The notes under the pieces are model-generated. The model did not search any database, was not told where the DNA came from, and saw only the letters and a program-made list of their open reading frames with translations. Below, piece by piece: positions 1 to 5,363 of a stretch of DNA of 6,801 bases (positions are counted from its first letter, which is position 1; every line of letters begins with the position of its first letter). The stretch spans positions 1 to 6,801 of the forward strand of contig QMQV01000078.1 in the NCBI GenBank assembly GCA_003649085.1. Reading direction: 5' to 3'. A program made the position numbers and the translations under genes. The stretch is from Thermoproteota archaeon. Its GTDB lineage: Archaea > Thermoproteota > Methanomethylicia > Methanomethylicales > B66-G16.

Positions 1-33
1 CATCGAAAATACTCTAGGCTCGCTTAAAGTTAG

Positions 34-45
34 AAAAAGCTTTTT
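34..45. repeat. AT-rich perfect palindrome
   Basis: AAAAAGCTTTTT is a perfect 12-bp palindrome, and the flanks partly continue the symmetry (TAG on the left, CTA on the right). It leaves a T-run on either strand, so it could end transcripts entering from outside the window, as archaeal termination mostly uses T-rich tracts. No gene in the window needs it, so its role is a guess. Confidence 0.3.
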
Positions 46-109
46 GTTCTAGAACGGGATAGCATATCTTAGCTGACGACTTTGTGGAGACAACGGGATG
101 GTCTGAGCT

Positions 110-268
110 TTAAGCAATGAAGATGTCCTGCCCCTCCAACCTCTTAAAGATGTTGTAGTAGCTTATCGAAAATTTTTCTTTAAGTGACTTGCCGTAGAGT
201 CCTTTCGTATGAGCTCCTTCACGAACCCTTATATACTCGGGGAATTACGTCGAGGACGGTGTTTTCAT
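110..268 (-). pseudogene. possible remnant of a small helix-turn-helix protein
   Basis: Reading the minus strand, an open stretch runs from 244 to a TAA at 110-112. It encodes about 43 residues containing SLKEKFSISYYNIFKRLE, which has the classic shape of a helix-turn-helix: a helix, a short turn with the I-S pair, then an aromatic/basic recognition helix. This stretch has no usable start. An ATG lies in the same frame at 268, but a TAA at 245-247 falls eight codons later. The gene is therefore either a remnant with an in-frame stop, a fragment that lost its 5' end, or a chance frame. It overlaps the promoter and first codons of the Cys-rich gene on the other strand, so both are unlikely to be functional in full. 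Family not recognised. Confidence 0.3.
229..235 (+). promoter_or_regulatory. TATA-like box for the Cys-rich mini-gene
   Basis: TTATATA is centred near 232, which predicts a transcript start near 258, about 12 nt before the TTG at 270. GAGG at 252-255 is the only SD-like sequence and lies 14 nt before the start. It would be at or outside the 5' end of such a transcript, so initiation may rely on a very short leader. Confidence 0.4.
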
Positions 269-269
269 C

Positions 270-416
270 TTGGACGAGAGAGCTTGTTTTAACTGCATAT
301 ACTATGGGTGTTGCCTTATACTAGAGGAAATTTGCAATAACTGCTTGACTCGAGATATCGACTTACGATGCATTGCAGAGGGCTGTCCTTGGTTTAAGCC
401 TAAGAAGACTGCTTAA
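270..416 (+). CDS. small Cys-rich protein, probable metal binder, function unknown
   Basis: This frame encodes 48 residues from a TTG start to TAA at 414-416. No ATG or GTG lies in this frame back to the TGA at 210-212. Eight of 48 residues are cysteine, at about positions 6, 9, 14, 15, 22, 25, 34 and 39. They include two CxxC pairs (CFNC and CNNC) and a late CIAEGC. The C-terminal tail is basic (WFKPKK). Such density and spacing are typical of zinc-binding or Fe-S-binding miniproteins, and no signal peptide or membrane segment is seen, so a cytoplasmic role is likely. It has a TATA-like box upstream and overlaps the end of the convergent membrane coiled-coil gene by 17 nt. I do not recognise the family. 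The non-ATG start and small size leave some doubt, but the cysteine pattern is hard to obtain by chance. Confidence 0.5.
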   Translation: MDERACFNCIYYGCCLILEEICNNCLTRDIDLRCIAEGCPWFKPKKTA

Positions 417-1170
417 TACTCATCTCGTCTAGTGAGAAGCTGTATTTCTCTCTTAAGGCTTTGAGTAGGTTTACGAGCTCCTTGTCGATGTGCTCTGCAA
501 GCTTCATGCATTCATCTCTTTTCTGCTTTATAGCTTCGATTTCCGGACCAGCTCTCTTCAAGACTTCTGATAGCAGGTCCCCACATCTCGTCTCCCAGAA
601 GTTTCTAACTGCTGTGCTTACGCTATTTAAGTTCTTTAACCCGGTTATAGTGCTTAATACCGCTGCTTCAGCGAGGTCTTCAGCTGACAGGCCTTTATCG
701 CTTAACCCGCTTTCATCTAACACTCTATCGCATAAACCGTAGAAACCTTCGTGCATAAGCTTTTGATTAACTTTACTTATTGCTTCTTCAAGTTCTGAAA
801 GCTTTTCATTGTATTCTGCAACATAGCTTTTTATCCGGGGCATTACCTTATTGATCGCTTTGTCCTTCACTGATAGCACTGTTTTGTCTTTGAAGTGCCC
901 ATCGCTTATCGAAAATTCTTCGGGTAGTGATACTCTTGGGTTTCTAGAGAACCTTACGTGAAACTCTTCTTTTAAGCTACTTAATGCTCTTTTGACCTCT
1001 TCATGCAGTGGCACTATCGAGAGCTTAAGGGCATCTAATACTGCTCTTCTCAAACGCTCTTTTTCAGCTTCCTTCATCAACCTATAAGTGATTACTGAAA
1101 CTACGGCGTAAATCACGCTCGCTATTGCTATCACGATATTCAATACGATTAACACGAAATCCCCTGTCAA
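400..1170 (-). CDS. membrane-anchored coiled-coil protein, function unknown
   Basis: About 256 residues from the TTG at 1170. One hydrophobic segment at residues 5-29 (FVLIVLNIVIAIASVIYAVV and following) is followed at once by a Lys/Arg/Glu-rich helix. By the positive-inside rule this suggests an N-terminal anchor with the rest in the cytoplasm. The remainder is mostly charged helix with likely coiled coils near residues 30-70, 113-139 and 209-243. No catalytic motif or known domain is visible. I chose the TTG at 1170 because GGGAG lies 8 nt upstream; an in-frame TTG at 1209 would add 13 residues but sits in the loop of a hairpin and lacks a good SD. A GTG at 1155 is a further option. The 3' end overlaps the Cys-rich gene by 17 nt on the opposite strand. 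Divergent from the polymerase gene, so not obviously co-regulated with it. Confidence 0.65.
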   Translation of the reverse strand: MTGDFVLIVLNIVIAIASVIYAVVSVITYRLMKEAEKERLRRAVLDALKLSIVPLHEEVKRALSSLKEEFHVRFSRNPRVSLPEEFSISDGHFKDKTVLSVKDKAINKVMPRIKSYVAEYNEKLSELEEAISKVNQKLMHEGFYGLCDRVLDESGLSDKGLSAEDLAEAAVLSTITGLKNLNSVSTAVRNFWETRCGDLLSEVLKRAGPEIEAIKQKRDECMKLAEHIDKELVNLLKALREKYSFSLDEMSIKQSS

Positions 1171-1179
1171 ACACCAATC

Positions 1180-1197
1180 TCCCGCTAAGCTGCGGGA
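1180..1197 (-). promoter_or_regulatory. leader hairpin B covering the ribosome binding site
   Basis: On the minus strand TCCCGC, a 6-nt loop AGCTTA and GCGGGA form a perfect 6-bp GC-rich stem just ahead of the TTG at 1170. The 3' arm GCGGGA shares GGGA with the SD-like GGGAG at 1183-1179, so folding would hide most of the ribosome binding site. Confidence 0.45.
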
Positions 1198-1199
1198 AC

Positions 1200-1221
1200 C
1201 ACTCCTCAAAATAAAGGAGTG
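1200..1221 (-). promoter_or_regulatory. leader hairpin A
   Basis: On the minus strand CACTCCT, the loop TTATTTTG and AGGAGTG form a perfect 7-bp stem only 2 nt upstream of hairpin B. The 3' arm holds an SD-like AGGAG and the 5' arm CTCCT mimics the anti-SD of 16S rRNA. The alternative TTG start at 1209 lies in the loop. TATA-like boxes at 1241-1247 (TTTTTAA) and 1256-1263 would start the transcript near 1218 or near 1232. Only the second would place the whole hairpin in the mRNA. Confidence 0.4.
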
Positions 1222-1397
1222 TTCACCTTATGCACCTCTCTTAAAAACCTTGCGCTTAAAAGCTTCATAGCTTAAGTAGCGTACAATAAGTTTACCCTAT
1301 TACGCTCTATAGAAGGTCGTGCGCTGTTCTTAAAGCACCTTAGCTGAGCGCTTTGAGAACATGAGTTTTCGGGTTAGATAAGCAGAAATTTTCCAGC

Positions 1398-1406
1398 ATT
1401 ATTATA
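1398..1406 (+). promoter_or_regulatory. TATA-like box for polB, probably leaderless
   Basis: ATTATTATA is centred about 27 nt before the polymerase ATG at 1430, which would place the transcript start at or next to the start codon. No SD-like sequence sits in the 15 nt upstream of the ATG. Together these suggest a leaderless mRNA, a common arrangement in archaea. Confidence 0.45.
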
Positions 1407-1429
1407 GAGTTGAGCAGAGCTGTTGTGAT

Positions 1430-3802
1430 ATGAAGGTTAAGGCGTGGATTTTAGATGTTAACCAAGAGGTAGCTCGTGACCAAAGCCAGGAAATCTGGCT
1501 TTGGGCTATTAAAGAAGATGGTGAGAGAGTTTTACTTATTGACAAGGGCTTTGCCCCGTTCTTTTACGTCATCCCTAAAGAGGGCGTTAGTATTGAGGAG
1601 CTCGAAGCTTCCGTTAAGTCGCAGGTTAGAGCTAGCGATCTTGTTAGCCTAAAGGTTGTTGAGAAGAAGAGGTTGGGTAAGCTAACGAAGGTGTTGAGAG
1701 TTGAGCTTAGAAATGACGATGTCATCGAGCAGGTTGCTAAACACGTTGCAAAGCTTTACGCTGTGAAAGAAGTTTTAGAGGATGATGTTAGAGCAACCTT
1801 TCAATACTTCATGCATACGGGGATTTCTCCTTCAAGCTGGATTGAAGCGGAGGTAGCTGACTCGCCTATAAGCATTGAAGGGATTAACATACCAGCATAT
1901 CTCGCTATGGCTACGCCTAAGCCTGTTGAAGACGGCAATGTGCCTAAGCTTAGGGTTTTAGCACTTCACGTTATTGTGCCAGCTTTTATGAGCTCTCCTT
2001 CACCTGATAGAGATCAAATAGGTGTTATAGCAGCTGTAAACGAAGAGGGTGAACGCTGGGTTTTTGTAAACGAGAGAGGCGATGACAAGCCACTGTTATT
2101 AGAGTTCGTTAAGCTCATTCAAAGCTATGACCCTGACGTCGTCGTTTCATGGGGAGCTAATAAGTGGCTTTGGAGTTTTCTAATCGAGCGCTCTAAGAGA
2201 ATTGGGGTAAAACTAGATATCGGTAGGCAGAAAGTTGAGCCTCATCAAAGTCTATATGGCCACTTCTCGATAATAGGGAGGATTAATGTAGACTTGTTGG
2301 ATATCGTGGCTGACGACCCTGAGGTTAAGGTTAAGACGCTTGAAAACGCGGCAAAACACTACAAGGTTTGGGATGGAGAGGTTATAGACCAGGCGTTCTA
2401 TGGCGAGGTTTGGGAGTCTAGCGGTGGCAAAGAGAGGCTTGTTAACTACGCTTCGAAATGCGCTAATGCCGTTATGGGGATTTGGAAGCTGTTTAGCCAT
2501 TACTTAGCCCAGCTTTCTTCGCTAATAAAGTACCCAATGGACTATGCTGTAGCTGCTTCTCCAGGTTTTAGAGTTGAAGGCTACTTGATGTCCAGAGCGC
2601 ATCAGCTTGGAGAGCTAATACCCAAGAGGCCTGAAGTTGTGAGCTTTGAGACGTACAGAGGAGGCATGGTGCTTGAGCCTAAGCCCGGCATCCACAATTA
2701 CGTAGCTGTGCTGGACTTTGCAGCTATGTACCCTCACTTGATAATGAAGTACAACATCTCGCCAGACACCTATGTGCCAGAAGACGTAGCTATATCAGAT
2801 CAGGTATGCTATGTAGCTCCAGAGGTTGGGCACAGGTTTCTAAAGGAACCTGATGGCCTTTACAAACTTTCGCTCACAGCTTTATTGGAGGCTAGGGATA
2901 GCATTAGGCAGTTTATGAAAAGGCTTTCGCCTGATGACCCTAGATATGCTGCTTATGAGGCTCAGCAAAAGGCTATTAAGGTTATAGCGAACGCTGTTTA
3001 CGGCTATGCTGGTTGGGTTGGCGCCAGGTGGTATCTTAAGCCCGTAGCTGAAGCTGTTGCAGCGTGGGGTAGGGCTACGATTAGCACTGCGTTAAAGATC
3101 GCGAAAGAGCTCGGGCTTGAGGTAATCTACGGAGATACGGATTCACTTTTCTTGAGGTATGACCAAGCTAAGGTTGAGGAGTTTAAGCGAAGGGTGTTTG
3201 AGCAGCTTGGGCTTGAGGTTAAGGTAGATAAGCTGTATAAGAGGGTGCTCTTCACGGAAGCTAAGAAGCGCTACGTGGGCTTGATGGAAGACGACTCCTT
3301 AGACGTTGTTGGGCTTGAGGCTGCTAGAGGAGATTGGTGTGAAGCTGCCAAGCAGTTGCAAGAGGAGGTTGCTCACATATTGCTCACTACGGATAACGTC
3401 CAGAAAGCTGTTGAGCATGCTAAGCAAGCTATTAAGAAGCTTAAGGCAGGTAAGTTTTCCATTAAGGACTTGGTGATCTGGAAGACTTTATCGAAGCCTC
3501 TTGACGAGTATAAGGTCAGTGCACCGCACGTGACAGCTGCTTTGCGCTTAAAGAAAGCCGGATGGGACGTTAAGCCAGGTGATCAAATAGGGTTTGTCAT
3601 AGTTAAGGGGTCTGGAAAAGTACATGAGAGAGCATATCCATACGCACTTGCTCATGGGCAGCCTATAGACAGCGATTACTACATTGAAAACCAGCTAATA
3701 CCAGCTGCGCTGAGGATACTTGAGGTTGTAGGAGTTAAGAAGGAACAGCTTAAGCAGGCTGAAGTAGTTAGCCTTCTAGACTTCTTTACACAACAGCCTT
3801 AA
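1430..3802 (+). CDS. polB: family B DNA polymerase with inactivated 3'-5' exonuclease
   Basis: 790 residues, slightly longer than the roughly 775 of Pyrococcus PolB, and apparently complete from the N-terminal domain to the C-terminal tail. Polymerase motifs are intact: YRGG at 409-412, motif A DFAAMYPH at 429-436 (metal-binding D429, steric-gate Y434), motif B KVIANAVYG at 517-525, motif C YGDTDS at 567-572, then AKKRY at 611-615 and YIENQ at 751-755. The proofreading site is destroyed. Exo I DIE is replaced by HVI at 180-182, Exo II (NGDNFD in Pyrococcus) by GANKWL at 242-247, and Exo III YxxxD by YASKC at 340-344. DNA synthesis without proofreading is therefore predicted, as in translesion enzymes; that role is inference. 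The tail SLLDFF (781-786) resembles a PCNA-binding box. The ATG at 1430 is preceded by a TATA-like box and no in-frame start lies upstream before a stop. The gene converges on the alkylpurine glycosylase. Confidence 0.95.
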   Translation: MKVKAWILDVNQEVARDQSQEIWLWAIKEDGERVLLIDKGFAPFFYVIPKEGVSIEELEASVKSQVRASDLVSLKVVEKKRLGKLTKVLRVELRNDDVIEQVAKHVAKLYAVKEVLEDDVRATFQYFMHTGISPSSWIEAEVADSPISIEGINIPAYLAMATPKPVEDGNVPKLRVLALHVIVPAFMSSPSPDRDQIGVIAAVNEEGERWVFVNERGDDKPLLLEFVKLIQSYDPDVVVSWGANKWLWSFLIERSKRIGVKLDIGRQKVEPHQSLYGHFSIIGRINVDLLDIVADDPEVKVKTLENAAKHYKVWDGEVIDQAFYGEVWESSGGKERLVNYASKCANAVMGIWKLFSHYLAQLSSLIKYPMDYAVAASPGFRVEGYLMSRAHQLGELIPKRPEVVSFETYRGGMVLEPKPGIHNYVAVLDFAAMYPHLIMKYNISPDTYVPEDVAISDQVCYVAPEVGHRFLKEPDGLYKLSLTALLEARDSIRQFMKRLSPDDPRYAAYEAQQKAIKVIANAVYGYAGWVGARWYLKPVAEAVAAWGRATISTALKIAKELGLEVIYGDTDSLFLRYDQAKVEEFKRRVFEQLGLEVKVDKLYKRVLFTEAKKRYVGLMEDDSLDVVGLEAARGDWCEAAKQLQEEVAHILLTTDNVQKAVEHAKQAIKKLKAGKFSIKDLVIWKTLSKPLDEYKVSAPHVTAALRLKKAGWDVKPGDQIGFVIVKGSGKVHERAYPYALAHGQPIDSDYYIENQLIPAALRILEVVGVKKEQLKQAEVVSLLDFFTQQP

Positions 3803-3806
3803 GGCT
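3795..3806. repeat. 12-bp palindrome holding both convergent stop codons
   Basis: AGCCTTAAGGCT is a perfect palindrome. The polymerase stop TAA (3800-3802) and the glycosylase stop TAA (3799-3801, minus strand) overlap within its TTAA centre, so both proteins end with the codons CCT TAA read from opposite strands. There is no intergenic space, so transcripts from either side must read into the other gene unless termination occurs inside coding sequence. Confidence 0.6.
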
Positions 3807-4389
3807 TTGATACGAACCTCGAGCCCCTCACGTAAAATCTAAGGGGGGTAGGCAGATCCTTCGTCACGCCTATTCTAAAGCTCTCAGCGATGTCATTCAC
3901 TTCAAGCCCCATCCTAATGGTTATGGGGGAGCTCTCTAAGTACACGGGTATTTTATGGAAGCTTTTGTTGATTGCTAAAGCTTGAGAAAGCTTTCCAGGT
4001 CCATTTGTTAGCTCAAACACGTTTTCGACACCTCTAAGCTTCTTCATCTCCCCTATGCCCATAATTGGCTCAAGAGCTCTAATTAACACGCCACCTCCTT
4101 CACCTGGAAGATGAGCTACTACGTTGAAGAGCCATTTTCCGTGTACGCCGTAGACGATGGCTTTGCCGACATCGCCGTAGAGAGTTTTCGTCAAATCCCC
4201 ATTGCTTCTATAAGCTCTAGATGCGGGGTCTATTTTCCCATAGTAGGCTTCTGTCTCTACAATAACTCCAGCTAAGATTTTCCCTTGATAAACTCTACAT
4301 AAAACCTTGCCTAAAAGCTTCTTAGCTACGTAAGCTGGATCACCTAGGTAAAATTCCTGGGGTAATACGGCCTTAAGCTTCATACCCAT
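3799..4389 (-). CDS. 3-methyladenine/alkylpurine DNA glycosylase (AAG/MPG family)
   Basis: A base-excision enzyme that flips out alkylated or deaminated purines and cuts the N-glycosidic bond. It has 196 residues from the ATG at 4389, the usual size for bacterial and archaeal members. The family core is clear: FYLGDPAYVAKKLLGKVL near 13-30, VETEAYYGKIDPAS around 44-57, where E47 matches the catalytic Glu125 and Y49 matches Tyr127 of human AAG, then RALEP with R104 matching Arg182. Two pocket residues differ from the norm. The usual His136 is Arg58 (SRAYR instead of SHAYR), and the intercalating Tyr162 position reads His83 by my alignment. The start is uncertain: TTG at 4401 overlaps the upstream gene by 11 nt, while ATG codons at 4389 and 4383 follow its stop closely; none has a strong SD. 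It is almost certainly co-transcribed with the winged-helix gene. Confidence 0.9.
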   Translation of the reverse strand: MGMKLKAVLPQEFYLGDPAYVAKKLLGKVLCRVYQGKILAGVIVETEAYYGKIDPASRAYRSNGDLTKTLYGDVGKAIVYGVHGKWLFNVVAHLPGEGGGVLIRALEPIMGIGEMKKLRGVENVFELTNGPGKLSQALAINKSFHKIPVYLESSPITIRMGLEVNDIAESFRIGVTKDLPTPLRFYVRGSRFVSKP

Positions 4390-4390
4390 G

Positions 4391-5056
4391 TCAGCTTTCA
4401 AAAATTGCGGAGACCTTGCCCTTTACTAAGGCATTTAACAGCGCTTTTTCAGCAGCTTCTTCACTGTCAGCATACGCCACTATTATCAAGTCCCCTTCAT
4501 CAGCTTTAAGCTCAGTTTTCAACATCTTAAGCTCTGGATAGTCTTTCTCAGAAAACACTTGACCGCCGTTTGCCGGTAAAATAGCTTCTCCGTGCTCAAT
4601 CTTAACTATGAGGGCAGCTAGGCCTCCAAAGCGTACAACCTCATCCCTCAAGTCAAAGACTCTTAAACCTCTCTCAAAGAGCTTACACCCACATGCTATT
4701 GAAGCAGCACAAGCTACGTTGCCTAAAGCTAGGGAGCCTAGTTGAGCTTTTTGAAAGACCTTCACCTCCTTAACCACTTTCCTAATGTTGGATACGAGCT
4801 TCTTACCGGCATCGGATAGGAAGCATCCTCCAATAGAATCGACAGCTATTAAACCTTCTTTTCTAAGCCTTCTTATCAACGTCCTCGTGGCGGCCTCGCC
4901 CATCTTAAGCTTACGCGACAACAACAGCCTACCGACAGGCTCTTCTTCATATAGCGTCATTAAAGCCTTCAACACGCAGTACTCGTCAAAAGACGGCTTA
5001 ACCTTGCCTTCAGCTTTCAACACCTTTTCAATAGCCTTTAACGCCGAGGAGTGCAA
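4391..5056 (-). CDS. winged-helix DNA-binding protein resembling DUF4443 family
   Basis: 221 residues from the TTG at 5056. Residues about 21-85 form a winged helix: FDEYCVLKALMTL, then PVGRLLLSRKLKMGEAATRTLIRRLRKEGLI as the helix-turn-helix, and GGCFLSDAGKKL as the wing. A C-terminal half of about 120 residues has alternating strands and helices and three Cys (ACAASIACGC near 115-124), of unknown role. I assign it to the archaeal DUF4443-like group from memory of the layout; the function is probably transcriptional regulation, with or without a bound ligand. The frame stays open to a GTG at 5206. I prefer 5056 because GAGGG lies 7 nt upstream of it, a TATA-like TTTTATAT lies about 40 nt upstream, and the extra 50 residues overlap the end of another coding frame at 5161-5206. 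It is followed directly by the glycosylase gene, which it might regulate. Confidence 0.75.
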   Translation of the reverse strand: MHSSALKAIEKVLKAEGKVKPSFDEYCVLKALMTLYEEEPVGRLLLSRKLKMGEAATRTLIRRLRKEGLIAVDSIGGCFLSDAGKKLVSNIRKVVKEVKVFQKAQLGSLALGNVACAASIACGCKLFERGLRVFDLRDEVVRFGGLAALIVKIEHGEAILPANGGQVFSEKDYPELKMLKTELKADEGDLIIVAYADSEEAAEKALLNALVKGKVSAIFES

Positions 5057-5063
5057 TACGCAA

Positions 5064-5068
5064 CCCTC
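5064..5068 (-). promoter_or_regulatory. ribosome binding site deciding the 5056 start
   Basis: GAGGG on the minus strand sits 7 nt upstream of the TTG at 5056, ideal spacing. No comparable SD precedes the alternative GTG at 5206, where the upstream bases are CCTCGATAATAC. Confidence 0.55.
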
Positions 5069-5095
5069 TAGGCAGTAGTTTAAGCGAAGCCTTTG

Positions 5096-5103
5096 ATATA
5101 AAA
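5096..5103 (-). promoter_or_regulatory. TATA-like box for the winged-helix/glycosylase pair
   Basis: TTTTATAT on the minus strand, centred near 5100, predicts a transcript start near 5074 and a leader of about 18 nt before the TTG at 5056. It lies downstream of the AbrB-like stop at 5161 and would give the winged-helix and glycosylase genes their own promoter inside the gene row. Confidence 0.45.
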
Positions 5104-5160
5104 CGCTTAAACTGAAAAAGCTTGTTAAAGAGTTTGAGGCAACAAACGCTGTTCCCCTTT

Positions 5161-5363
5161 TCAAAGCTTGTCTTCTAAGCTTTTCATCAAAAGGCGCGAT
5201 AACCACGTATTATCGAGGTAGACCTCCGCTTCTTCACCTTCCTTTAACCCTATCTTATCCCGATGTCGAAGAATATGGTTATTTGAAAGTTTCTAGTAAC
5301 CTTAACCCTCGTCAAGCTTTCTGGCAGTATGAAGCTAGAGGAAATCTGCGAGCTTCTTTCCAC
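5161..5363 (-). pseudogene. SpoVT/AbrB-type DNA-binding protein, frameshifted
   Basis: AbrB-type swapped-hairpin proteins bind DNA as dimers and often act as antitoxins or regulators. Two minus-strand frames together make one such domain. Frame one runs from a GTG at 5363, or a TTG at 5315, through LTRVKVTRNFQITIFFDIGI and meets a TAG at 5250-5252. The frame one base back then gives IGLKEGEEAEVYL and a helical tail ending ...KSLEDKL with TGA at 5161-5163. Joined with one base restored near 5253-5256, the spacing from ITI to GLKEG matches the family (ITIPKDIREKLGLKEG). The second half has no start of its own, so it makes sense only as a continuation. The usual Pro-Lys after ITI is Phe-Phe. The 5' end overlaps the SPL-family gene by about 29 nt. 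It may be a true pseudogene, a sequencing or assembly error, or recoding; there is no obvious slippery heptamer. No toxin gene is seen next to it. Confidence 0.65.

Noticed and set aside
1..52. Partial genes at the left edge: a minus-strand ATG at 3-1, and plus-strand frames ending at 27 and 52
   Set aside because: No supporting SD, promoter or recognisable residues; too short to judge.
58..120. Possible C/D box small RNA (two CTGA motifs with GAT-rich boxes between)
   Set aside because: The C-box consensus is not met and the spacing between boxes does not fit the archaeal layout.
461..742. Open frames antisense to the real genes (here, and inside the polymerase, SPL-family, winged-helix and acylphosphatase genes)
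   Set aside because: They lie opposite clear coding sequence and show Ser/Leu-rich shadow composition without domains or signals.
2..916. ATCGAAAAT occurring three times (2-10, 165-173, 908-916) in the left kilobase
   Set aside because: Irregular spacing, one copy inside a coding region, and AT-rich composition; no palindrome or array structure supports a binding-site or repeat family.
1331..1353. AAAGC...GCTTT inverted repeat in the polymerase upstream region
   Set aside because: Only the outer 5 bp pair well; the centre does not match, so no credible operator or hairpin.
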